This document shows positions 16,810 through 24,565 of a DNA stretch of 64,000 nt, one piece after another. Both the position numbers and the translations under genes were made by a program. The notes beneath the pieces are model-generated. The model was not told the origin of the DNA. It worked only from the letters and a program-made list of their open reading frames with translations, and searched no databases. Within the stretch, counting starts at the first letter, position 1. Every line of letters starts with the position of its first letter. Origin of the DNA: Gemmatimonadaceae bacterium (GTDB lineage: Bacteria > Gemmatimonadota > Gemmatimonadetes > Gemmatimonadales > Gemmatimonadaceae); the NCBI GenBank assembly GCA_019637355.1, contig JAHBVT010000001.1, positions 744,001 to 808,000 on the forward strand, given 5' to 3'.

Positions 16810-17180
16810 GCGCGCACCTCTGCGCCGAATGTCAGCCGATGTCCGTCGGGCGTGCGGACGGCGAATTCCCGCATACCCCAGGGCTTGGTGGACGGCCCCG
16901 CGATGATGCTCGCTCCCCTCGCGCGAAAGTCTTCGCAGAGGGTATCGACGTCGTCGACCGTGATGTAGGCGACATACGAGTGATCGCCGAGCGTTCCGGC
17001 TGCCGGCTGGTCGGCGCACTCGCCGAGGCCGACTGCCACCCCATCGCGCGACAGCCAGCTCCAGCCATCAGACTCGTCCCCGAAGTCTCGAGAGAATCCG
17101 AGCGTTGCCATCCAGAAGTCCGTCGAGACACGGAGGTTCTGCACGGCGAGGATGAGGCGCTGCCGGAGAAGTGTGGTCAT
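16803..17180 (-). CDS. VOC-family (glyoxalase/bleomycin-resistance-like) protein cassette
   Basis: A 125-residue VOC protein: RLILAVQNLRVSTDFWMATL at the N-terminus, HSYVAYITVDDVDTLCEDFR in the second half and AVRTPDGHRLTFGAE at the end. Such small VOC proteins bind metals or antibiotics as dimers; the substrate is unknown. Its TAA stop at 16803 is the TAA of the attC 23 outer box. An IS110-type element has been inserted upstream of its start. Confidence 0.87.
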   Translation of the reverse strand: MTTLLRQRLILAVQNLRVSTDFWMATLGFSRDFGDESDGWSWLSRDGVAVGLGECADQPAAGTLGDHSYVAYITVDDVDTLCEDFRARGASIIAGPSTKPWGMREFAVRTPDGHRLTFGAEVRAA

Positions 17181-17321
17181 CGTATCAAGTCAGCTGGTCC
17201 GCATAGAAGTTATGACTGGGCTGGCCCCCCGACCTCTCGTGGGTTAGCTCCCCGAGTGCGTCGGAGGTGCCAGAGCCACTGGCGACGGTGCGTCGCCCTT
17301 CCTGCAACGGAGGACCAGCCC

Positions 17322-18461
17322 ATGTCATCGGTTCCTGCAGCAGCTGCCTCAACTATCTGGCTTGGCTGGGATGTGCACAAGGCCTCGGTCACGTCGGCGG
17401 TGCTGCGCGACGGCGCGGCCCAGGCCGAGTGCGTGGACCGGCTCCCGAATGCGCTGCCGAAGCTCGAACGCTATGTGCGGCGCTGGCAGCGCGAGGGGAC
17501 GGTGCGCGTGGTCTACGAGGCGAGTAGCGCGGGCTTCGTGCTGCAGCGCGCGTGCGCGGCGTGGGGCGTGGCGTGCGACGTGATCGCGCCGTCGCTGATG
17601 CCGACGCGGCCCGGCGTGCAGCGCAAGCACGACCGCTATGATGCGGTGCAGCTCGCGCGGCTGCACCGCGCGGGGGAGCTCACGCCGGTGCGGGTGCCGG
17701 CGGCCGCCGAGGAGCGGGTGCGTGACCTCGTGCGGCTGCGGACGACGCTGCAGCGCGAGGTGATGCGCTCGCGGCACTACGTGCTGAAGTTCCTCACGCG
17801 GCGCGGCTGCGCGTACGGCGCGAAACCCTGGACGCCCGCGCACCACACGTGGCTGGCGACGCTGCTGCGGGCGCCCGCGTCGCCCTTGGAGGCGGAAGAC
17901 CGCGAGATCCTGCAGGAGCACCTGGCGCTGCTGGCGTACAAGGAGGGGCGCCGCAGCGCACTCGACCAGCGCGTGGCGGCGCTGGCGGCGACGCCGGCCT
18001 ATGCGCCGCTGGTCGGGCGCCTGGGCTGCTTCCGGGGGATCGACACCTTGGCGGCGATGGTGCTCGCCACGGAACTCGGCGACTGGCGGCGCTTCGCGTC
18101 GCCGCGCGCGCTGATGAGCTACGTGGGGCTCGTGCCGCGCGAGCACTCGAGCGGGGAGCGCGAGCGCCGCGGCGCGCTGACCAAGGCGGGGAACGCGCAC
18201 GTGCGGCACGTGCTGGTGCAGGCGGCGTGGAGCTATCGGCACCTGCCGCGCGTGGGCAAGCGGCACCAGCAGCGGCAGGCGGGCCAGCCGGCGGCGGTGA
18301 TCGCGCACGCGTGGAAGGCGCAGCATCGCCTGTACAAGCGCTACCACCGGTTGCAGGACGGCCACGCGCGCCAGGTCGCGGCGGTGGCGGTGGCGCGGGA
18401 GTTGATCGGGTTCCTGTGGGCGGTGATGCGCGAGGAGGCGCCGCCGCACGCACAGGCGTAG
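17322..18461 (+). CDS. IS110-family transposase (second type)
   Basis: A 379-residue DEDD transposase distinct from the IS1111-type copies. TIWLGWDVHKASVTSAVL carries the first aspartate, VRVVYEASSAGFVLQRAC the glutamate, KHDRYDAVQLARLHRAGEL the later acidic residues; the C-terminal domain has FRGIDTLAAMVLATELGDWR, YVGLVPREHSSGERERRG and KAGNAHVRHVLVQAAW. GGAGG lies 7 bases before the ATG. It sits in the spacer upstream of the VOC cassette gene and not in an attC. Its exact ends cannot be set because no inverted repeats are evident. Confidence 0.92.
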   Translation: MSSVPAAAASTIWLGWDVHKASVTSAVLRDGAAQAECVDRLPNALPKLERYVRRWQREGTVRVVYEASSAGFVLQRACAAWGVACDVIAPSLMPTRPGVQRKHDRYDAVQLARLHRAGELTPVRVPAAAEERVRDLVRLRTTLQREVMRSRHYVLKFLTRRGCAYGAKPWTPAHHTWLATLLRAPASPLEAEDREILQEHLALLAYKEGRRSALDQRVAALAATPAYAPLVGRLGCFRGIDTLAAMVLATELGDWRRFASPRALMSYVGLVPREHSSGERERRGALTKAGNAHVRHVLVQAAWSYRHLPRVGKRHQQRQAGQPAAVIAHAWKAQHRLYKRYHRLQDGHARQVAAVAVARELIGFLWAVMREEAPPHAQA

Positions 18462-18730
18462 GAGACAGCTCGGCTCGGGTTCCAGCGGCACGATAGGGAG
18501 GACGCGCGGCACACGTTATCGGGTAGCGCTCGCGAGAGCGTGGATCCCCGCGCATAGAACGCGCCTGCTCCGGACGAATCCACTTCGTGCCGCTCCGGTC
18601 TCCTGGAGACTGACCGGCGTATAGCAGCAGGATTCATCGTCGAAGCCGCCGCTGGGATCCGAGCCCCTCGCTTCACCACCCTCGACGCGGGAGCGCCGAT
18701 GTAGCTCGTGCCCTTGACGGATGCCCAGTC
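18462..18730. other. non-coding stretch after IS110-type transposase
   Basis: About 270 bases. It probably contains the right end of the IS110-type element and the remaining upstream part of the interrupted cassette. A small hairpin GCTCGCGAGAGC lies near 18528. No gene is supported. Confidence 0.4.
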
Positions 18731-18865
18731 ATAGCAACGTGTGCTTCTGCTGCGAGCGCTCCAACAGAATGCGGTTGTGGGGCCCCAGCAGACCTTCCAA
18801 AAGATGAGGCTGGGGCCCCACAACCGCTACACTAGCTGCCCTCGTCGGCAGCAAGCGTCGTTATG
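18731..18865 (-). other. attC 22
   Basis: Outer box variant TAGCAACG on one side and CGTTATG on the other; inner arms CGAGCGC and GCCCTCG with one mismatch; strong 19-base loop hairpin GCGGTTGTGGGGCCCCAGC paired with GCTGGGGCCCCACAACCGC. Confidence 0.9.
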
Positions 18866-19163
18866 CGCCGTGCACGATCTCATCAGGATCCCAGTCCCGT
18901 CGCCCATGCCGGATGGTCAAGACGACCACCTGCTTCGCGTCGACCCGGTAGACGATGCGATAAGGGTGGTGCTGCAGCTGGCGGTACGCGGGCCTGCCGA
19001 TCTCGGGCACCGGGCGGCCGCGCTTGGCGAAGCGATCGAGTGTGCCGACCTTGGTCAGGAGCTCGCGGAGCCAGCGCGCCGCGGCCTCAGGGCGATCGGC
19101 GGCGATGGTCTCGAAGGCCTCGACGGCGCGCTGCTCCGCGAGAGGCGACCAGATGACCTTCAC
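18861..19163 (-). CDS. RelE/ParE-type toxin cassette
   Basis: A 100-residue toxin: MKVIWSPLAEQRAVEAFETI, GRPVPEIGRPAYRQLQHHPY, RIVYRVDAKQVVVLTIRHGR. These are the ParE/RelE landmarks. Its start overlaps the antitoxin stop by 4 bases (ATGA) and its TAA stop is formed by the attC 22 outer box. Confidence 0.92.
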   Translation of the reverse strand: MKVIWSPLAEQRAVEAFETIAADRPEAAARWLRELLTKVGTLDRFAKRGRPVPEIGRPAYRQLQHHPYRIVYRVDAKQVVVLTIRHGRRDWDPDEIVHGA

Positions 19164-19441
19164 TTGAGCAGGCGTGCTCGCAGGGACTTGGCGACGGCGG
19201 CGTGACTGCGGCCCTTGCCGGCGGCGACCTGGGCCTCGGCGGTCCGCACGTCTCGGAGCAGCTCGAGCTCGTCGACCATGGCCTCGTAGGCCTCGACGTC
19301 GAGCAGGACGGCGGCGCCGCGGCCGTGCTGCGTCAGGATAACGGGCGCGCCGGTCTCGCGGACCTGCTCGATGACCTGCGCGGCGTTGGCGCGGAACTCC
19401 GTGACGGGCTGGATGTCACGGGAGGGCTTGAGCTTCGGCAT
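19160..19441 (-). CDS. Phd/YefM-type antitoxin
   Basis: A 93-residue antitoxin, MPKLKPSRDIQPVTEFRANA then AAQVIEQVRETGAPVILTQH and GRGAAVLLDVEAYEAMVDEL, the Phd/YefM DNA-binding fold, with a charged C-terminal tail for toxin binding. Translationally coupled to the ParE-type toxin. Probably represses its own operon through the palindrome just upstream. Confidence 0.93.
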   Translation of the reverse strand: MPKLKPSRDIQPVTEFRANAAQVIEQVRETGAPVILTQHGRGAAVLLDVEAYEAMVDELELLRDVRTAEAQVAAGKGRSHAAVAKSLRARLLK

Positions 19442-19457
19442 CAGGGCTCCAGAAAGT

Positions 19458-19478
19458 CAGTACAGAATAATGTACCGA
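19458..19478 (-). promoter_or_regulatory. candidate operator of Phd-ParE cassette
   Basis: GTACA (19460-19464) and TGTAC (19471-19475) flank a short AT-rich centre, about 20 bases before the antitoxin ATG. The centre contains a TACATTATT-like minus-strand -10 element. Fits antitoxin autoregulation. Confidence 0.5.
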
Positions 19479-19512
19479 CTTCTCTTCGATCACGCCAGAG
19501 CCAGCGTTGTGC

Positions 19513-19648
19513 GCATAACGTGTGCTTCTGCTGCAAGCGCTCCAATAAGATGCGGTTGTGGGGCCGCTGCAGACCTTCCGTAAAGTGAAGCGGCGGCCCC
19601 ACAACCGCTACCGCATCCGCGCTTGTCGGCAGCAAGCGTCGTTATCGC
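19513..19648 (-). other. attC 21
   Basis: Inner arms CAAGCGC and GCGCTTG perfectly complementary; loop hairpin GCGGTTGTGGGGCCGCTGC with its complement in the right half; outer boxes CATAACG and CGTTATCG. Confidence 0.93.
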
Positions 19649-19664
19649 GCGCCTGTCGGAGCGC

Positions 19665-20063
19665 TCACGGGTCCGGATAGACTGTCAGGTGCGTGAAAAT
19701 CCATCCTGTAAGGTCACTGCGGTCCATAGCGCCCGATGCGACGTCCAGGATAGTACGCTCCGCATCGCCGACGGATGCGTCAAGTTGATATCCGTTCAAC
19801 GCGAGGAAAACTTCGAGCGCAGCGTGTCCGATACGCTTGTTCCCGTCGACAAATGGATGATTCCGGATAAGCGCAAACCCGAGCGCTCCGGCTTTCTCGA
19901 CCAAGGAGGGGTAGAGCTCGACGCCGTCGAAGGTGGCTCGGGGCTGCGCGAGTGCAGCCTCGAGCGCACCGAGGTCACGAAGTGCAGAGGAGCCGCCGCC
20001 TGACACCAGGACGCGGCCGTAGAGATCGAGAACTTCAGCGAGCGAGAGAAACCGAGTCGCCAC
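19665..20063 (-). CDS. doc: Doc-type toxin (Fic/Doc family) cassette
   Basis: A 132-residue Doc toxin starting at GTG (20061-20063): MATRFLSLAEVLDLYGRVLV, then LGALEAALAQPRATFDG and the Fic motif HPFVDGNKRIGHAALEVFLA. ATIL-type C-terminal helices are present. It has the same fold and motif as the Doc toxin at 12832-13227 but low sequence identity, so the two cassettes were acquired separately. The antitoxin gene lies 11 bases upstream. Confidence 0.92.
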   Translation of the reverse strand: MATRFLSLAEVLDLYGRVLVSGGGSSALRDLGALEAALAQPRATFDGVELYPSLVEKAGALGFALIRNHPFVDGNKRIGHAALEVFLALNGYQLDASVGDAERTILDVASGAMDRSDLTGWIFTHLTVYPDP

Positions 20064-20074
20064 GGGCGACCCGA

Positions 20075-20269
20075 TTAGGCGAGCCGGCGATACAACTCGG
20101 CATTCTTCTCGACGACGTGCGCGGCGGCGGCCTCGTAGGCAGCTTCGCGGCGATCGAGAAGGTCGCGCAGCGCCGCGGCCGCCAGCGCATCAGCAGGCAC
20201 GTTCAGCCGCTGGGCGATGGCGTTGAGCTGGCCCTGCTGGGCCTCGGTAAGCTCGAAAGACAGGCGCAT
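20075..20269 (-). CDS. antitoxin partner of Doc
   Basis: A 64-residue helical protein, MRLSFELTEAQQGQLNAIAQ then RLNVPADALAAAALRDLLDR and a charged tail, typical of ribbon-helix-helix or short helical antitoxins next to Doc. The start at 20269 begins the natural RLSFELT strand; a longer in-frame start at 20305 would add 12 residues. attC 20 begins about 47 bases upstream. Confidence 0.78.
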   Translation of the reverse strand: MRLSFELTEAQQGQLNAIAQRLNVPADALAAAALRDLLDRREAAYEAAAAHVVEKNAELYRRLA

Positions 20270-20315
20270 AACTGGAAGATACCCCGGAGCCGACGACTTC
20301 GCCACGCGCCACGTC

Positions 20316-20449
20316 GCGATAACGTGTGCTTCTGCTGTGAACGCTCAAAAAGAAGGGTTTGGCGGGGCGTCCGCAACCAGCCTAGGGCATCACGGACGCC
20401 CCGCCAAACCCAATCCGCACCGCGTTCATCGGCAGCAAGCGTCGTTATA
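20316..20449 (-). other. attC 20
   Basis: Inner arms TGAACGC and GCGTTCA perfectly complementary; loop hairpin GGGTTTGGCGGGGCGTCCG with CGGACGCCCCGCCAAACCC. Confidence 0.93.
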
Positions 20450-21386
20450 GCGCCGGCGCGGATGGAGGCAGGCCCAGTGACGTGCCGTTCGCCCATTTCG
20501 TAAGCTCGAGTTCGCAGTCTGAGGCGAGCAAATCACGCAGGTAGCCGGGATGCGTCCGGGCCCACTCGTAGTAGGCGGCAGCGTCGTCGTTGAGCGCTGT
20601 GGTGTTGAAGGGAATTCCGTGGAAGATCTTGTCTCGAACACGCCCGCCTATCTCCACACGGTCGACTTTAACCACGCGCCCGTCGGGCAGGGTGTGCGGC
20701 GAAATCTCTGCGTTCTGAATACCGAGAAGGAGCCGAACGGCGGTCCGAGAGCCGATGGTTGCGGACTTCAGGCGGAACGCTAGGGACTCGAGGCACATGA
20801 AGAAGCGACTAATGCGGAACTCAGTGTCCACGTCGCGGAGCGCGTCGCGATACATGGTCAGCGCAAATGCATAGCGATCATCCGCGGCCGCCGCTGCGTA
20901 TAGCTGCTTCGGCGTGCTCCGGTGCGATTCACTGTCACCTAGAAGAACAAAGCGCTGCTTACGCCGACTGAACGGCGGACGAAGAGAGAACTCCGGCCCA
21001 CCAGGGCGATTCGGAACTACTGCGAAGAGTTCCGGCGTTTCGCTGCATTGCCAGCTGAGCACTTTGCGAGCGCGCTCGAAGCTTTCCCAAGTGGCGCTGA
21101 TGAGATCTTCGCCTGGAGCATCAATCGAGCGGACGATGGTAACCACGAGGCACGGCTGCTCATTGTCACCGAGCGCGACAAGACGAGCGAAGTCTTCATC
21201 GTGAAGCTGCTTGCCCAGCGCTATCCGAGAGTACTCCGCAGCATAGGCGGCCTCACAACGAAAGCCGATCGGAGCGAGCGGCGTTGCGAAAACGTCGGTG
21301 GCCAGTTCAAGGGGGTGTTGAAGGAATGCCCCTCGGCAGAGATAGTGCACCGCCGGCGAATGTGTGAGGATGACACTTTCAGCCAA
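20445..21386 (-). CDS. unknown cassette protein with HEPN-like motif
   Basis: A 313-residue soluble protein beginning at TTG (MAESVILTHSPAVHYLCRGA). No named family is recognised with certainty. The C-terminal third is helical, with SRFFMCLESLAFRLKSATIG and then GGRVRDKIFHGIPFN; the R-x4-H in RDKIFH is like the RNase motif of ApeA-type HEPN domains. The N-terminal half looks beta-rich. The stop is the TAA in attC 20. Start codon and first residues lie 17 bases from attC 19, so the coding frame fills the cassette. Confidence 0.72.
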   Translation of the reverse strand: MAESVILTHSPAVHYLCRGAFLQHPLELATDVFATPLAPIGFRCEAAYAAEYSRIALGKQLHDEDFARLVALGDNEQPCLVVTIVRSIDAPGEDLISATWESFERARKVLSWQCSETPELFAVVPNRPGGPEFSLRPPFSRRKQRFVLLGDSESHRSTPKQLYAAAAADDRYAFALTMYRDALRDVDTEFRISRFFMCLESLAFRLKSATIGSRTAVRLLLGIQNAEISPHTLPDGRVVKVDRVEIGGRVRDKIFHGIPFNTTALNDDAAAYYEWARTHPGYLRDLLASDCELELTKWANGTSLGLPPSAPAL

Positions 21387-21402
21387 GCGGACTCCGGTAG
21401 GT

Positions 21403-21538
21403 CGCTATAACGTACGCTTCTGCTGTGAACGCTCCAATAAGAAGGGTTGGGCGGGGCCTCCGCAACCAACCTAGGGCATCACGGAGGCCCCGCCCAACCC
21501 AATCCGCACCGCGTTCATCGGCAGCAAGCGTCGTTAGG
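21403..21538 (-). other. attC 19
   Basis: Inner arms TGAACGC and GCGTTCA perfectly complementary; loop hairpin GGGTTGGGCGGGGCCTCCG with CGGAGGCCCCGCCCAACCC; outer boxes TATAACG and CGTTAGG. Confidence 0.93.
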
Positions 21539-21569
21539 TCGCACTCAGGCCGAGACATGATAGTAGTGT

Positions 21570-22256
21570 CTAGAGCGCGCGCTCCCAGCTATCGCTTATT
21601 CCCGTGGCGAACGTCAAGTAAGCCGCCGCTCGCTCTCGACGAGCCTCGTCAGAGTCTCGGCTGCTGCGCTGGGTGCCGGACTGCCGAAGTTCCCGCGCAA
21701 GAAGGGCTGCGGACGCAACAGCGGCGGCAGTCGCCGCGGCGGGGCCGATGACAACGGCGGCTAGAGTAACCCCTCCCGAAATGAGGATCACGAGCTGCGC
21801 TTCGACTTTGTCGTCGTCGAGGAGGGCGACAATCGCCTTCGCCAAACCGTGATGCCACTCCAAGAGTATCGTCTCTCCCCGAGTCGCGGCTGACCTCACA
21901 GTCCGATAGAGGGTTCCCTCTTGAACGCTGGCCAAGTGCAGTTCCGCGGCCTCTACGAGTGCTCTAGCACCCGGCAAGAGAGCAGTCATTCCCTTGCTCT
22001 CCATCTCCGCGAGGTGATTCCGCGAATCGAGGAGGGAGGACTGAGCCTCGGCGACCGCGCGCTGCTGATTTTCGGCTGCGGACGAATCCTCACGCGCCAA
22101 GCGCGTGGCTAGCTTCGTGCGCAACCGTTTGCGACTTGCCTTAAGGTCGGTTAGCGCCGTTCGGATCCGGCGGCTCAAATCGCTTTCGGGATTTCGATAT
22201 GGGTCCCTTTGGAGCATCTCTTCGATCGCCAAGCCAACGGGATCATCGGTTTCCAT
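21570..22256 (-). CDS. coiled-coil plus membrane-hairpin protein cassette, unknown
   Basis: A 228-residue protein starting METDDPVGLAIEEMLQRDPY. Residues 25-110 are highly charged and helical with heptad-like spacing (RRIRTALTDLKASRKRLRTK, AAENQQRAVAEAQSSLLDSR), a likely coiled coil. Around residues 155-190 are two hydrophobic segments (VILISGGVTLAAVVIGPAAA and TAAAVASAALLA) that could form a membrane hairpin. No family recognised. Ends 32 bases before attC 19. Confidence 0.7.
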   Translation of the reverse strand: METDDPVGLAIEEMLQRDPYRNPESDLSRRIRTALTDLKASRKRLRTKLATRLAREDSSAAENQQRAVAEAQSSLLDSRNHLAEMESKGMTALLPGARALVEAAELHLASVQEGTLYRTVRSAATRGETILLEWHHGLAKAIVALLDDDKVEAQLVILISGGVTLAAVVIGPAAATAAAVASAALLARELRQSGTQRSSRDSDEARRERAAAYLTFATGISDSWERAL

Positions 22257-22290
22257 TATCAGCCTCGCATAAAGACGATTCGTGATTGTC

Positions 22291-22427
22291 GACCTAACGT
22301 CTGCTTCTGCTGTGGACGCTCCAATAAGAGGGTTGGGCGGGGCGTCCGCAACCAAGCCTAGGCCCATCACGGACGCCCCGCCCAACCCATTCCGCACCCG
22401 CGGCCATCGGCAGCAAGCGTCGTTATG
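22291..22427 (-). other. attC 18
   Basis: Inner arms TGGACGC and GCGGCCA (one mismatch); loop hairpin GGGTTGGGCGGGGCGTCCG with CGGACGCCCCGCCCAACCC; outer boxes CCTAACG and CGTTATG. Confidence 0.92.
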
Positions 22428-22496
22428 TGGCCCCGTCGGCGCGCGCGCTGTACACTAGTGCCGATGCCAAATCCGAACTGGGCGATAACGAGGACG

Positions 22497-22991
22497 ATGC
22501 GTGCCTGCGCGGTGCATGTCTTCGCCTTCCTATTCGTGGTCGCGGCCGAGAGCCAAGCCCAACGGCCGCGCGAGGTTGGCGTCGATCTATTCGGTGTTTC
22601 CTGGCATTACAGCTCTGACACGTATTTCGACGGAGTTGAGACGCGGCGCTATCAGGGGCGCAATCTGGGCGCCGGCCTGCACGTCACGCTGGGGGAACGC
22701 GGGCGGCACGTCTGGATGCTCAAGGCGGGCGGCTACGAGGACTCGATGTACAACCAATCCTGGTACGCCGGGCCCGTTTGGCAGTACCGGGTCATCGGAG
22801 GGCTACGCGCTGGCGCCGGTGTGCTGCTCTTCGATTCGGACTCCTACGTGACGCCGGTGATTCCGCTGCCGCTGGTGACGTATCGCGCGGGTGGGCTAGG
22901 ACTCAACATGACGTGGGTTCCTGCGGGCAACTCCGAGGCGTCCGGCGCGCTCGCCTTCTTCGGCACACTCGTGCTGTGGAGAGAGCCGTAA
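22497..22991 (+). CDS. PagP-like outer-membrane beta-barrel protein, reverse-oriented cassette gene
   Basis: About 164 residues. The ATG at 22497 is preferred because CGAGGACG lies just upstream and MRACAVHVFAFLFVVAAESQ is a signal peptide ending AQ. The mature part alternates hydrophobic strands (VGVDLFGVSWHYSS, GAGLHVTLGERGRHVW, AGPVWQYRVIGGLRAG, VTPVIPLPLVTYRAGGLGLN), ending in a tryptophan near the C-terminus as outer-membrane barrels do. The pattern resembles lipid A palmitoyltransferase PagP, but catalytic residues cannot be confirmed. It runs opposite to the array, so it needs its own promoter. Confidence 0.65.
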   Translation: MRACAVHVFAFLFVVAAESQAQRPREVGVDLFGVSWHYSSDTYFDGVETRRYQGRNLGAGLHVTLGERGRHVWMLKAGGYEDSMYNQSWYAGPVWQYRVIGGLRAGAGVLLFDSDSYVTPVIPLPLVTYRAGGLGLNMTWVPAGNSEASGALAFFGTLVLWREP

Positions 22992-23040
22992 GCCCGCGCG
23001 AGTCCACATAACGTGTGCTTCTGCTGCAAACGCTTCAATA

Positions 23041-24461
23041 GTTGGTATGAAGCGGCGGCTGGACCTCCGCCCATCCACGGGTGCAAGGTTCTGCCCCATA
23101 CCATCTACCGTGCTCGCCGTCTCGCGACGGGGCACACTGCGGAGGCCAGCCGCCATGGATATGATAGGCATCGATCTCCACAAGCGCGAGAGCCAGCTCT
23201 GCATCCTCGACGGGCAGGGCGGCGTCACCGAACGACGCATCGTCACGAGCCGCGACCGCTTCACCGCGGTGCTGGGCGCGCGTCCGCCCGCACGCATCCT
23301 CGTCGAGGCGTCGACCGAGAGCGAGTGGGTCGCGTGCCACCTGGAGGCGCTGGGCCACGAGGTGGTCGTCGCCGACCCGAACTTCGCGCCGATGTACGCC
23401 ACGCGCAGCCGGCGGGTGAAGACGGACAAGCGCGATGCGCGGACCCTGGCTGACGCGCTCCGGCTCGGCGCCTATCGTCCGGCGCACCGCGTCTCGGCGG
23501 CGCGGCGGCATGTGCGCGCCGAGTTGGCGGTGCGCGAGGCCTTGGTCCGCACACGCACGCGATGCATCGCGCTCGCCAAGGCCCTCGTGCGCCGCGACGG
23601 CCTGCGCGTGCCGAACAGCACGGCCGCGTGGTTTGTCGAACGACTCACCGCGCTCCCGCTCTCGCCGGTGCTGGCGGCCGAGCTGGCGCCGCTGGTCGCG
23701 ATCCTCGCGCCGCTGAACGTGCAGATCGCGGCCGCCGACGCGCGCATCGCGGCGCTCGGGCGGACGGACCCGATCGTCGCGCTGCTGCAGACGGCCCCCG
23801 CCGTCGGGCCGGTGACGTCCAGCGGCATCGTCGCGATCGCGGATGACATCGGCCGGTTCCCGTCGGCGCACCAGTTCGAGGCCTTCCTCGGGTTGGTGCC
23901 CGGGGAGCGGAGCTCGGGCGAGAAGCGGCGACTCGGCCACATCACGAAGGCGGGCAACCGGCGCGCGCGCTATCTCCTGGTCGAGGCGGCGTGGCGCATC
24001 CTCCGCTCCAAGTCAAGCGACACCGCGGTGTTGCGGGCGTGGGCGCAGCGCATCCTGCATCGCCGCGGCACGAAGATCGCGGCGGTCGCGCTGGCGCGGC
24101 GGCTCGCGGGCATCCTCTATGCGATGTGGCGGGACCAGCGGGCGTACGACGCGGGCCACCTGCGGACGCCGCAGCCCGTGCCGGCGTCCGCCGCATGATC
24201 GCTGGGTAAGGGCAGGACCTGCGTGGGATCGAGATGACTGAATCGGGAGTGGTGAGCGCGACGCATTTTATGGCCGCAGGTGAGAGCCGCCCCATAGTTG
24301 GCGCCACCATTCCTTCGCAGACCCCAATGCGCCGAGGCCTCGGGCCTCACGAGCGAGCGCGAACAGAAGGATGAGCAGCACCTCGAGCAGCGCAGGCACA
24401 ACGGAGAACTGCAACAGCGTCAACGCACCTGGGGCTTGACGCGGGCCGCCGCTTCACAGAA
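23041..24461 (+). mobile_element. IS1111-type element, copy C, inserted in attC
   Basis: A 1421-base copy at the same attC position (TCAATA-AAATGCGG on removal), with the same ends and subterminal inverted repeats. Nearly identical to copy A. Confidence 0.92.
23155..24198 (+). CDS. IS110/IS1111-family DEDD transposase, copy C
   Basis: A 347-residue intact transposase, identical to copy A at protein level as far as can be read, with all DEDD and Transposase_20 motifs. The cassette-upstream position means the element and most cassette genes are transcribed towards opposite directions. Confidence 0.93.
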   Translation: MDMIGIDLHKRESQLCILDGQGGVTERRIVTSRDRFTAVLGARPPARILVEASTESEWVACHLEALGHEVVVADPNFAPMYATRSRRVKTDKRDARTLADALRLGAYRPAHRVSAARRHVRAELAVREALVRTRTRCIALAKALVRRDGLRVPNSTAAWFVERLTALPLSPVLAAELAPLVAILAPLNVQIAAADARIAALGRTDPIVALLQTAPAVGPVTSSGIVAIADDIGRFPSAHQFEAFLGLVPGERSSGEKRRLGHITKAGNRRARYLLVEAAWRILRSKSSDTAVLRAWAQRILHRRGTKIAAVALARRLAGILYAMWRDQRAYDAGHLRTPQPVPASAA

Positions 24462-24565
24462 AAATGCGGTTGTGGGGCCAGTGCAGTCCTTCCGTAAGGT
24501 GAAGCAGTGGCCCCACAACCGCTACCGCACCCGCGCTTGTCGGCAGCAAGCTTCGTTATACGGCG

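Larger units (their letters stand above)
23006..24560 (-). other. attC 17, split by IS copy C
   Basis: Left half 23006-23040 with inner arm CAAACGC, right half 24462-24560 with GCGCTTG: one mismatch. Loop hairpin GCGGTTGTGGGGCCAGTGC is complete within the right half. Confidence 0.87.

Noticed and set aside
17181-18730. Second IS110-type element as an attC-targeting element
   Set aside because: It lies upstream of the VOC cassette gene, both neighbouring attC sites are whole, and its ends could not be found.
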